DNA of 64,000 bases from Desulfospira joergensenii DSM 10085 (GTDB lineage Bacteria > Desulfobacterota > Desulfobacteria > Desulfobacterales > Desulfobacteraceae), in NCBI RefSeq assembly GCF_000420085.1, contig NZ_ATUG01000001.1, forward strand, positions 558,001 through 622,000, written 5' to 3'. This document shows positions 18,263 through 26,339 of the stretch, one piece after another. The position numbers were made by a program, and so were the translations under genes. Every line of letters begins with the position of its first letter. Positions within the stretch are counted from its first letter, which is position 1. The notes beneath the pieces are model-generated. The model ran no database searches, was not told where the DNA came from, and was given only the letters and a program-made list of their open reading frames with translations.

Positions 18263-19498
18263 ATGCCTTTAAGAGTGCAAAAATACGGCGGCACCTCTGT
18301 TGCGGATATCCATCGCATCTCCAGGGTCGCCGACAGGGTTCAGAAAGCCCATGAAGCCGGTGATCAGGTGGTGGTCGTGCTCTCGGCCATGGCAGGAGTG
18401 ACAGACAAGTTGATTTCCCTTGCCAGCCAGGCCGCGGACCGGCCGGACAAAAGAGAGCTGGATGTCCTGCTGGCCACGGGGGAACAGACCACGGCGGCCC
18501 TGCTGGCCATGATTCTCAAATCCAGGGGATTTTCAGCCAGATCCTTTCTCGGGTTCCAGGCCGGCATCCACACGGACAATACCCCGGGCAAGGCAAGAAT
18601 TTTGGACATTGACTGCAAAAAGATAAAAGCGGCCCTGGAAAAGGGGAATATCTGCGTGGTTGCGGGATTCCAGGGCGCAGATGATGACGGAGACATCACC
18701 ACCCTGGGCCGGGGGGGCTCGGACACCTCTGCCGTTGCCATTGCCTCCTCCCTGAACGCGGATGTCTGTGAAATCTTCACAGATGTTGACGGGGTCTATA
18801 CCACAGATCCGAGGATCTGTTCCAGGGCCCAGAAAATCTCAAGGATATCCTATGAGGAGATGCTTGAAATGGCCGTCCTGGGGGCCAAGGTACTTCAGAT
18901 ACGATCCGTGGAATTTGCCAAAAAATTCAACGTGCCCGTACATGTCAGATCATCATTCAATGAGGAGGAAGGAACAATGGTAATCAATGAAAGCTCTGAT
19001 ATGGAAAGTGCGGTAGTATCAGGCATTACATGCGATATGAACGAAGCCCGGATCACCCTGAAGCGGGTGCCGGACCAGCCCGGAATCTCAGCCAAGGTAT
19101 TCGGCCCCCTGGCCGATGCCGAGATCATGGTGGATATGATCATCCAGAACACCCGCTCCGGCGGGGAAACCGACCTGACCTTTACCGTGCCCAAGGATGA
19201 TTTTGAAAGGGCCCGGGAAATATCCGAAAGAGTCGTAAGGGAGATCGGGGGGGAAGAGGTCCTGACCGCCATGGAAATCGCCAAGGTATCGGTGATCGGG
19301 CTGGGCATGAAGAGTCACTCGGGCGTGGCCGCGGTCATGTTCAAGGCCCTGGCCTCGGAAAACATCAATATCCGTCTGATCTCCACCTCGGAGATCCGGA
19401 TCTCCTGCGTGATCCTGGAAAAATATGCTGAACTGGCCGTACGGACCCTGCACACGGCCTTCGGCCTGGACAAGAAGGAGGAAGCGGTTTCGGATTAG
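18263..19498 (+). CDS. lysC: Aspartate kinase
   Basis: First step of the aspartate family of amino acids (Lys, Thr, Met, and diaminopimelate for the wall). The kinase motif VQKYGGTSV opens the protein; FTDVDGVYTTDPR and the two C-terminal ACT domains (about 265-405) indicate feedback control by amino acids. An in-frame ATG at 18239 exists, but GGAG lies five bases before the ATG at 18263, which also fits the family start MPLRVQKYGG, giving 411 residues. The 3' end overlaps convergent pyrF by 4 bases. Confidence 0.95.
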   Translation: MPLRVQKYGGTSVADIHRISRVADRVQKAHEAGDQVVVVLSAMAGVTDKLISLASQAADRPDKRELDVLLATGEQTTAALLAMILKSRGFSARSFLGFQAGIHTDNTPGKARILDIDCKKIKAALEKGNICVVAGFQGADDDGDITTLGRGGSDTSAVAIASSLNADVCEIFTDVDGVYTTDPRICSRAQKISRISYEEMLEMAVLGAKVLQIRSVEFAKKFNVPVHVRSSFNEEEGTMVINESSDMESAVVSGITCDMNEARITLKRVPDQPGISAKVFGPLADAEIMVDMIIQNTRSGGETDLTFTVPKDDFERAREISERVVREIGGEEVLTAMEIAKVSVIGLGMKSHSGVAAVMFKALASENINIRLISTSEIRISCVILEKYAELAVRTLHTAFGLDKKEEAVSD

Positions 19499-20226
19499 GC
19501 CTTTGACAAAGCCTCTTGGATCTCGGCAATCACCTTTTGGGCAGCCCCGGCAGGATCATCTGCATCCCGGATGGGCCTGCCGATGACCAGCAGGTCACTG
19601 CCCACGGACACGGCCCGGGCCGGGGTGGTCACCCGTTTCTGATCATCCTTTTCCAGCAGACTCCACTGGGGACGGATCCCGGGGGTGACGCAAAGGAAAT
19701 CCTTTCCGAATTCCTGTTTGATCATCCGGGCTTCCCTTCCCGAGCAGACCACACCGGCACACCCTGCCCTGCGGGCCATCCGGGCCCGAAGTTCCACCAG
19801 TTTCCGGGGTTCCCGGATAAACTCTTCTTTAAAGCCCGCGGCCTCCACCGATTCTGAATCATTGTCCGTGAGCAGGGTCACGCCCAGAACCCCGGTTTTG
19901 CCCATGCCTCCCTGTACGGCCGCCTCCAGCATCTGGAAGGACCCCCCGGCATGGACCGTCACCAGGTCCACCCCCAGACCGGCCACCCTCTCCATGGCCC
20001 GGCCCACGGTGGCCGAGATGTCATGGAGCTTGAGATCCAGGAAGATCCCGGCCCGGCTCAGGTCCCTGACCATTCTTATCACCGAAGGCCCCTGGTCGAT
20101 GAAGAGCTCCAACCCGATCTTGAACATCCCCACATGCCCGTCCAGGAGCCTGACCAGTTCTTCAGCCTCCCCGGCCGAAGCCACGTCCAGCGGAAATACA
20201 ATATAATCCCTGGCTGTTTTATTCAT
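19495..20226 (-). CDS. pyrF: Orotidine 5'-phosphate decarboxylase
   Basis: Last step of UMP synthesis. The catalytic DxKxxD site is visible in FLDLKLHDIS, with the N-terminal FPLDV and the C-terminal TPGIRP and VIGRPI phosphate-binding loops. The start was set at ATG 20226 behind GGAGTGAAC; a GTG six bases upstream is less well placed. 243 residues, usual for the bacterial family. Convergent with lysC and divergent from the response regulator. Confidence 0.95.
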   Translation of the reverse strand: MNKTARDYIVFPLDVASAGEAEELVRLLDGHVGMFKIGLELFIDQGPSVIRMVRDLSRAGIFLDLKLHDISATVGRAMERVAGLGVDLVTVHAGGSFQMLEAAVQGGMGKTGVLGVTLLTDNDSESVEAAGFKEEFIREPRKLVELRARMARRAGCAGVVCSGREARMIKQEFGKDFLCVTPGIRPQWSLLEKDDQKRVTTPARAVSVGSDLLVIGRPIRDADDPAGAAQKVIAEIQEALSKA

Positions 20227-20439
20227 GTTCACTCCTTTTCTTTATCTTTGCAGGGATTCATACCCCCGGTCCGGTTTGATGTCAATTCTTTGTTTGATCC
20301 AAAAAATTCAGCCCCTTCCCCCTGGAAACCTTGGATCCAATGAAATAGGATAAATATTGACAGGATACCATTAAAAAATTACAAATCATAAGAGGAAGCA
20401 GATTTATGATAATCCATAAAGAGTGACTGGGGGGATGAC

Positions 20440-20997
20440 ATGGCTGAGACCCGATCTTTTCTTAAAGGCAAGCACATACTGGCAGTGGATGATGAATGGG
20501 ACGTCATCGAAACCATTGGTGAGATGCTCAGCGAGGCAGAGGTTGACGTGGCCCAGGATTATGAAACCGCCTCGGAAAAAATCCTCCAGACCCGGTATGA
20601 CCTGGCCGTCCTCGATATCATGGGCGTAAACGGAATGACCCTGCTGGAGGAATGCGTCAAACGGGATATCCCGGCCATCATGCTCACGGCCAATTCCATG
20701 AACCCCGAATCCCTGATGACCTCCATACAAAAAGGGGCCATTTCCTATCTTTCCAAGGAACATTTAAGCGATCTGGACACCCTGATCAACGATCTTCTGG
20801 GAGCCCGGAACGACGGGAAGCCCACCTGGAAGATGCTCTTTGAAAAGCTCGGAGATCATTTCAATCTGAGATTCGGAAAGAACTGGAAAGAGGAAGACAA
20901 GGATTTCTGGGACGATTTTGAAAAAGACTGGAAAATCTCCAGGGGAATTCAGGAACGCCTGCTCCACAAAGAGGATATTATCAACAAGGGAATCTGA
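20440..20997 (+). CDS. Response regulator with C-terminal helical tail
   Basis: A receiver domain (about 10-125) with acidic pocket AVDDEWD, phosphoacceptor Asp in AVLDIMG, a Thr in MLTAN and the conserved Lys in YLSKE, followed by an unusual charged tail of about 60 residues rich in Trp, Lys, Asp and Glu (for example WKEEDKDFWDDFEKDW). No DNA-binding or enzyme domain is visible, so output is probably by protein contact. No kinase is adjacent. It is followed after 26 bases by the DsrE-like gene. Confidence 0.85.
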   Translation: MAETRSFLKGKHILAVDDEWDVIETIGEMLSEAEVDVAQDYETASEKILQTRYDLAVLDIMGVNGMTLLEECVKRDIPAIMLTANSMNPESLMTSIQKGAISYLSKEHLSDLDTLINDLLGARNDGKPTWKMLFEKLGDHFNLRFGKNWKEEDKDFWDDFEKDWKISRGIQERLLHKEDIINKGI

Positions 20998-21023
20998 TTT
21001 AATTTTAGCAAGGGGAGCGAACC

Positions 21024-21383
21024 ATGACCAACAATGTCGTAATTGCACTATCCTGCGGAACAAATGATACCAACCGCGCCACCCGGGCCATCCACCTGGC
21101 CACCATCGCCCATAAGGAAGGGAAAAACACATGTCTTTTTCTGCTGGATGAAGGGGTTTATCTGGCCAAGGAGGGCATTATCACCCATGTCCGGGCCGCC
21201 ACCGGTGATGTGGCAGATGATCTTCTGGCCTATCTCCAGGCTCATGAGGTCCCTATCCTGGTCTGCACCCCCTGCGCCAATGCCCGGCAGATAAAGGAAG
21301 AAGACCTGATTGAGGGAGCCCGCATGGCCACGGCAGCGGAGTTTATCAATCTTTCCTGCGATGCCGCCGTCATCAGCCTGTAA
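21024..21383 (+). CDS. DsrE-family protein
   Basis: A 119-residue cytoplasmic protein of the DsrE/DsrF/TusD fold used in sulfur relay or as small regulatory domains. It shows the central pattern KEGKNTCLFLLDEGVYLAK and a CTPCANAR motif, in which the second cysteine is at the position of the reactive Cys of DsrE-type sulfur carriers. Not part of a dsrEFH operon, so it is an isolated paralogue. GGGGAG precedes the ATG. Confidence 0.8.
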   Translation: MTNNVVIALSCGTNDTNRATRAIHLATIAHKEGKNTCLFLLDEGVYLAKEGIITHVRAATGDVADDLLAYLQAHEVPILVCTPCANARQIKEEDLIEGARMATAAEFINLSCDAAVISL

Positions 21384-21491
21384 GAAACCGGTCGAAGTGA
21401 ACCCGCCGGGTGGATCTTTAAATGATCCCAGGCATGGGACGGATATGCGGCTGGTTGAGAATGTATCAGAGACCAGGAAAAATCCGGCTAT

Positions 21492-22130
21492 CTAATTTTT
21501 CGAAGGTCGTTGAATAAGATAGTTCCATTTTTCTTCAAGAAACAGAAGCCAATTTGCCTTTGCCTTGTATGGTTCTACAAATTCTTTGTATTTTTTAAAC
21601 TCTTCCGCTCCAATTTTTTTTGAAAAATATGGAGATTGTTTCCTTTTTGAGATATCGGCCTTCCGTCTAATTTTAATCAATTGATCTTCGTCGGTATGGA
21701 TGAATAGCGAAAATAAAATGTACGGCATCAGTATTCCATGCATTGAATGCAATCCTTCAAGGATGAGGCAATTGCAGGAGTCAATGACTTTTTCCTCTGG
21801 AACCCTTTCCCCTGTTGAATGACAATAAGGGGAAACGGTTATGGGCTGCCCTTTCTTGAATTTGATTATATCTTTTTCCGCAGCCAAAAGATCGTATGCC
21901 TCCGGCTGGTAACCACTGATGCCTTTTTTAATGCGGATTGATCTATTGATCAGATATGAATCAAGAGATAGATAATCCGCACTTACCCCCAATGTGCCAA
22001 GTATTTTCGCTATCTCTGCAGACAGATGCGATTTGCCGAGATCGGCAGCTCCGCATACGGCAAAAACAGAGAAATCTCTGCCGTATTGCAGTGATATTAT
22101 CTTTTTTGCTATTTTCTCTTCTATATCCAT
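21492..22130 (-). CDS. P-loop kinase-like protein (uridine kinase/phosphoribulokinase fold)
   Basis: A 212-residue protein with a Walker A-like CGAADLGKSHL near residue 26, a substrate-loop LSLDSYLINRSIRIKKGISG and LILEGLHSM, which matches the Walker B region of the uridine kinase/phosphoribulokinase/pantothenate kinase group (YxDxFY and LEG). RRKADISKRKQS resembles the lid. The true substrate is unknown. The ATG at 22130 follows directly after a TTG alternative. Monocistronic and AT-richer than its neighbours, which may hint at acquisition. Confidence 0.65.
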   Translation of the reverse strand: MDIEEKIAKKIISLQYGRDFSVFAVCGAADLGKSHLSAEIAKILGTLGVSADYLSLDSYLINRSIRIKKGISGYQPEAYDLLAAEKDIIKFKKGQPITVSPYCHSTGERVPEEKVIDSCNCLILEGLHSMHGILMPYILFSLFIHTDEDQLIKIRRKADISKRKQSPYFSKKIGAEEFKKYKEFVEPYKAKANWLLFLEEKWNYLIQRPSKN

Positions 22131-22518
22131 CAATGGAGCCGAAACCAGGATTAATAAATGCCCCTAAACGAAATCCGGAAATCCGGTACAATCCATATCA
22201 AAATTTGATATGGACCGGGTGCTGGAATCAATTGCATTGGAGATTAGCCTTACTTTTGAGAATTTAGCAAGCCTGTTTTTCAAGGAAAATTCAAGCTGAT
22301 ATAAAAAACTTGAATTTTGGTTTTTTCGGACTGTCAGGAAAATAAAGTATAGACTTGAATTCTCATCGGGAAGTGGCAACCCCCAGATGTAGTGGTGGAG
22401 CTAAAATTGAAAATCTGAGCTTTGATAGACATAATGTGGGGTTTCCAATTCCTCAAAATTTGTAAGGATCAGGGATTTTAACGCGAACATCTGCGGCTTG
22501 TCCGTCAGCATGTTTTGG
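22131..22518. other. Intergenic region with two hairpins
   Basis: No gene seen. Two inverted repeats stand out: TCCATATCAAA/TTTGATATGGA (22192-22214) and AAAATTCAAG/CTTGAATTTT (22286-22318), the latter followed on the plus strand by GGTTTTTT and so terminator-like, though no plus-strand gene precedes it. Confidence 0.5.
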
Positions 22519-22571
22519 TTAGTTCCGGTCTAAACCCTCCACCTTTGGTGGAGGGTTTAGACCGGAACTAA
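22519..22571. repeat. Perfect inverted repeat with 25-bp arms
   Basis: The left arm (22519-22543, beginning TTAGTTCCGGTC) is followed by TTT and the exact reverse complement (22547-22571). It overlaps the stop codon of the membrane methyltransferase-like gene. It may terminate that transcript, but no T-run follows and such a long perfect stem is unusual for a plain terminator. Confidence 0.8.
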
Positions 22572-23188
22572 TAAATCTTTAATATGGAAGGAAAAAGATC
22601 CAACCGGTGGCACTCTTCGATAATTTCCAGGATGCCCATGCTGAAACCGAACCAGATCACATCAAAGATATGGTTTTTGAATATCACGGGATTGACCTGA
22701 TAACTTGCAGGTTCCCTTAGCAGGGAAAGTTTAGGGAAAAATCTTGGCACCTGTTTCTCATATTGTTCAAAGCTTTCTTTATGGCGTCTTTTCAGGTCCT
22801 GCTCCTCATCCTTGATCACCAAAGGGTAATATACTGCAAATGCCGTTATAATCAGTACCGGAATCAAAAAAGTTTCCGTGGCAAGCCCCACGCCCACGGC
22901 GCCTAAGAAGCTGAAAAAATATAAGGGATTTCTGCACATGGAATAGGGGCCCTGGGTGACAAGGTGGTTTGTTTTGTATCCGGCAATATAAAGGGAACAC
23001 CACAATCGGCCCACCGAGGCGGTGATCACCAGTACAATAGCCGTGATGATCATGGCCGAGGTCAACGGAGGAAACGAGGTGCTCCAATAACTTTCCGTCA
23101 TACTGATCAAAGCAACTATCATGGCAACATAAACCCTGGATATACCGATTCTGATTCTTTCAATTCTGATTTTTTGCGTCATTATCAT
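22568..23188 (-). CDS. Isoprenylcysteine/phospholipid methyltransferase-like membrane protein
   Basis: A 206-residue membrane protein with about four to five helices and the ICMT/PEMT signature: LVTQGPYSMCRNPLYFFSF (SAM-binding R-NP-Y) followed by a second conserved part IKDEEQDLKRRHKESFEQY. Members methylate membrane-anchored small substrates with SAM; the substrate here is unknown. It lies 34 bases behind a sensor kinase and is probably the third gene of the two-component operon, which suggests an envelope-modifying role. Confidence 0.82.
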   Translation of the reverse strand: MIMTQKIRIERIRIGISRVYVAMIVALISMTESYWSTSFPPLTSAMIITAIVLVITASVGRLWCSLYIAGYKTNHLVTQGPYSMCRNPLYFFSFLGAVGVGLATETFLIPVLIITAFAVYYPLVIKDEEQDLKRRHKESFEQYEKQVPRFFPKLSLLREPASYQVNPVIFKNHIFDVIWFGFSMGILEIIEECHRLDLFPSILKIY

Positions 23189-23222
23189 GTCGCCTCCTTT
23201 GGAGTCCTGTTTTTTGTATTGT

Positions 23223-24494
23223 TCAAAATGTTAAAATAACGCAGTTGTCCTGGCCGGGTCCGGACGATATTTCCAGATGCCAGCCAAAGCGTTCACAAAG
23301 CTGCTTGACAATGTTAAGGCCGAATCCATGGCCTTTAGGATGTTTTTCCCATTTGCCGGGCGTTGCCGGCCGGGCACCGGCGGCCCCGGAATTGCTCACC
23401 CGGATATGATCCTGGCCCACGGTCAGGCATATCCTGCCCCCGGGGGTGTAATAGAATGCATTTCGTAACAGATTATCAAGTACAATTCTGAACACCGCGG
23501 CAGGTGCATTGGCCCTGGGATGGGCATCTGCCTTATACCGGGTTTCAACAAGCGGGTTTTCAAACTGGTCCCGGTGTTCATTAAAGGCTGTTCTGGCAAG
23601 GGATTCAACGTCACAAGACTGCCCTGCCTGCAAGGCCGTATCCTCCCTGGCCAGCATAAGAAAGGTCTCAATGGTCACGGTCATTTTAGCAACAGATTTT
23701 TCGATCCGTTTCAAAGGCCTTTGAAGTGCGGCATTCCGGTATTCAGGCATTTGGGATATCAGTTCCACAGCCCCCTTTATGACGGTGAGCGGGTTTCTAA
23801 GTTCATGGCTGGCATCCCGGGTAAATGTCTTTTCCCGTTCTATAAATTCCCTGATTCGTTTCATGCTTTGCTCCAGGTTTTTGGCCAGAAAACCGATTTC
23901 ATCCCGGGCAAAGGCGGAACCCAGTTCGACCGGCAGGTGGTCGGGATCACTTTGCGAAATAATCGTTGTCAGTTCTGTCACCGGTTCAATGATTTTTCCG
24001 GCCACAGCCGCCCCAAGGCCTGCACCAATGGCTGCCACAAGCAGGGAGCTGGCAAACAGGCCCAGGCTCACAATGGATTCGTATTTTTCTTCCACCTTCA
24101 GGGTTCCTACATCATAGAACAGATAAAGCTCCCCTTTTCCCGGGATTTTTTTTATCCCCAGGTGCAGATTCCCCGGCCCTTTGACAGCGCCCGGTCCGTC
24201 GGTCTCATAAAATCCTTCCGACAGCCCTGTCGCCATATTTTTATAGGCTTTGGGCATGCTGTCAAAATCAAGATAAGCGTTGATATACCGTGAAGATGGC
24301 AAAGGACATTCCGGGTCAGCCTTTGCCTGTTCAAGATAATAGCTGATTTCGTTTTTCAGCCGGTTTCTAAAGACCGCATCCTCCACAAGTCCCATGGAAC
24401 TGTCTATAAAAAACCAGAATGTCATGGCCAGAAACAACCCGAACAGGCCAAAGGCAATGACAATTCTGTTGCGCAGGCTATACCTGTATTTCAT
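23223..24494 (-). CDS. Sensor histidine kinase
   Basis: Membrane sensor of a two-component system, 423 residues. Transmembrane helices at about 8-30 and 140-165 flank a periplasmic domain of about 110 residues; then a HAMP-like segment, the H-box DASHELRNPL, N-box NLLRNAFYY and G-box GHGFGLNI. ATG at 24494 behind GGAGG, overlapping the regulator gene by 17 bases; a TTG at 24518 is less likely. The periplasmic signal is not known. Confidence 0.93.
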   Translation of the reverse strand: MKYRYSLRNRIVIAFGLFGLFLAMTFWFFIDSSMGLVEDAVFRNRLKNEISYYLEQAKADPECPLPSSRYINAYLDFDSMPKAYKNMATGLSEGFYETDGPGAVKGPGNLHLGIKKIPGKGELYLFYDVGTLKVEEKYESIVSLGLFASSLLVAAIGAGLGAAVAGKIIEPVTELTTIISQSDPDHLPVELGSAFARDEIGFLAKNLEQSMKRIREFIEREKTFTRDASHELRNPLTVIKGAVELISQMPEYRNAALQRPLKRIEKSVAKMTVTIETFLMLAREDTALQAGQSCDVESLARTAFNEHRDQFENPLVETRYKADAHPRANAPAAVFRIVLDNLLRNAFYYTPGGRICLTVGQDHIRVSNSGAAGARPATPGKWEKHPKGHGFGLNIVKQLCERFGWHLEISSGPGQDNCVILTF

Positions 24495-25191
24495 CGGGTA
24501 CCTCCAGCTTGTATCCAACCCCGTGCACCGTATGGATCAAGGCAAAGGAAAAGGGTTTATCGATTTTTTTTCTCAGCATATACATGTGGCTTCTCAGGGC
24601 ATCGCTGCCAGGCGGCATATCTTTCCACAGGGCATATTCCATATCGTTGCGCAAGACAACATGGGGGCAGGCCTTTATGAGCATCTCCAGGATGGAAAAG
24701 CAGGCACGATTCAGTTCAATCTGTTTTCCCGAACGTCGGACTTTGCGGGTGGCCGTATCTACTTCCAGGTCTGCCACCTGGAAAACGGTTTTCTTTGCAT
24801 TGGCATTCCGCCTGATCAGGGCATAACATCTAAGTTCCAGCTCCTCGAGCGCAAAAGGCTTTACCAGGTAGTCATCGGTCCCGGATTCAAAACCCTGGAC
24901 CTTGTCGGACAGCGTATCCCGGGCCGTGAGCATGAGAATGGGGATTGCGTTTGTAGCGGTTGTCCTAAGTTCCCTGCAAAGGGTCAGCCCGTCCATTCCC
25001 GGGAGCATGATATCAAGAATCATTACATCATAACTTTCGGTCAGGGCCAGATGCAGCCCGGCAATGCCGTTCAACGCAAAGTCAAGCACATGGCCCCGGG
25101 CTTCAAAATAGTCTGAAATGTTTTCCACGATCCCCTGATCATCTTCCACAAGCAGGATACGAAGGGGCTGTTGCGATTTTGATGTTCTCAT
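24478..25191 (-). CDS. OmpR-family response regulator
   Basis: A 237-residue transcription factor: receiver (about 10-125) with VEDD, phosphoacceptor in ILDIMLPGMDG and VKPF, then a winged helix DNA-binding domain (about 140-230) ending HTVHGVGYKLE. Partner of the adjacent kinase. The upstream region holds two arrays of direct repeats with exact 11-bp period, the usual spacing of OmpR-family boxes, so it likely controls its own operon and the divergent PepSY gene. Confidence 0.95.
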   Translation of the reverse strand: MRTSKSQQPLRILLVEDDQGIVENISDYFEARGHVLDFALNGIAGLHLALTESYDVMILDIMLPGMDGLTLCRELRTTATNAIPILMLTARDTLSDKVQGFESGTDDYLVKPFALEELELRCYALIRRNANAKKTVFQVADLEVDTATRKVRRSGKQIELNRACFSILEMLIKACPHVVLRNDMEYALWKDMPPGSDALRSHMYMLRKKIDKPFSFALIHTVHGVGYKLEVPDEIQV

Positions 25192-25298
25192 ACACAGTTT
25201 CCTCCATACCCTGATATATATGTCATTTGTTCGTTAATATCCATGTTTGCCACAGACAGCCCCTGTCCAAAAGTCATTGTCACTATAAGGCCGCACTG

Positions 25299-25342
25299 TT
25301 GAAAAAAAAGTAAAAAAAGCGTGAAAAAAACGTGAAATATGT
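25299..25342 (+). promoter_or_regulatory. Array of four 11-bp-period repeats (likely response regulator boxes)
   Basis: TTGAAAA at 25299, GTAAAAA at 25310, GTGAAAA at 25321 and GTGAAAT at 25332 are spaced exactly 11 bases apart, on one face of the helix. OmpR-family regulators bind direct repeats with this period. The array lies about 110 bases before the regulator gene. Confidence 0.6.
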
Positions 25343-25410
25343 GATGAAAGAACCAAGGACATGCCGGGGATCGTCACAGGCTCCCGGGACCGGCATCAAC
25401 GAACTCATTA

Positions 25411-25450
25411 TTTCACGAAAATTTCATTTTTTTTTCAACATTTATTTCAC
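25411..25450 (-). promoter_or_regulatory. Second array of 11-bp-period repeats, opposite orientation
   Basis: TTTCA at 25411, 25422 and 25433 (period 11), with a fourth at 25445 (12). Read on the minus strand these are TGAAA boxes like those of the first array, inverted relative to it and nearer the divergent PepSY gene. Confidence 0.55.
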
Positions 25451-25559
25451 ACGGCACCTGGTAATCTCGTTTCAAAATTTCAAAAACGGATGAGTTGCAG
25501 CCGGTTTTCAGCCGGAATGCCCACAAGTCACCAATTATGATACCAACGGGAGAAAGATT

Positions 25560-25969
25560 ATGAAATCAACACTACTTGTACTTTTTTGCAACAGCGTTTT
25601 TTTATGCTGATATCGGGTTCAGCGTTGTTTATGCCGGTGCCTGTCATTGCAGGATCACCCGGGGTGAATATTGACGATATCATTGAATCGGCTTATCCGG
25701 GTTCCCGGATCACGGAACAGCTTGAAGATACATGGCAGGGGCTGCCTGTAACAGAGATCGAGCTGGAAACAGCCGAAGGGAAAGATCTGGAAGTCATTGT
25801 ATCAAAGCAGGGCGGAATTTTTGAGGTTGAAGAAGAATCCAGTTTGCCGCTCATACCTGCCAACCATTCGTCCACCCCTCCCGCCCGGACCAACGCACTA
25901 TCTGATTGTTACGGATCGCGACTCCGCATCCGGGACGGGTCTCCCACGTTACCTAAAATACCTTCCTGA
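25560..25969 (+). CDS. PepSY-domain exported protein with apparent frameshift in the signal peptide
   Basis: The ATG at 25560 has a good GGGAGA site and starts a signal peptide (MKSTLLVLF), but that frame stops at 25610. The -1 frame, open from 25586, continues with more signal-peptide sequence (LISGSALFMPVPVIAG) and a PepSY-like domain (IIESAYPGSRI, LPVTEIELETAEGKDLEVIV, GGIFEVEEE). The frames join at T6 (25582-25587) or T7 (25597-25603), suggesting a lost base, a sequence error or slippage. The tail after residue about 88 is not PepSY-like and may run into mobile-element sequence. PepSY proteins are often targets of such two-component systems. Confidence 0.55.
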
Positions 25970-26339
25970 CATGCTGTCCCCATTACCCCGGTGAATCAGA
26001 ACAGGTGGATCGGTTACATCCCTGTTCTGCCTCGGCCTTCCCCAAATATAGGGTGGGTCGGCATCCACAACTTTCCTTTCGGGGCCTGCTCAGGGTTCAC
26101 TCGCGTTACGGCCTGCCAGGTTGCTGCAGCCCTAAAGGCTTACATTTGTCCCCAGAGCTTCAGCAGGAAAGTCTCCCTGTCCCGCTGTCTGGGTAGCTAC
26201 CGGGATGAACCGACAATTTCCCGGACGGAACTTTCATCCGCTGGTATCCTACGCCCTCGTGGCGCATCTACATATTATGCCTGCTTTGAAAAGCCAAGAA
26301 TCAATTATAGAACATACTCCTTCCTTTAGGGGGGCCAAA
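25970..26339. other. Region between PepSY gene and IS element
   Basis: A plus-strand open frame from 25991 to 26329 begins with GTG and reads FGACSGFTRVTACQVAAALK. It has an odd composition, no family match and the look of the non-coding sequence that often flanks insertion elements, so I do not call it a gene. Confidence 0.35.

Noticed and set aside
25991..26329. Open frame of 112 codons before the IS element
   Set aside because: Cys/Ser/Arg-rich, no domain, and similar in style to spurious frames next to insertion elements; more likely non-coding mobile-element sequence.
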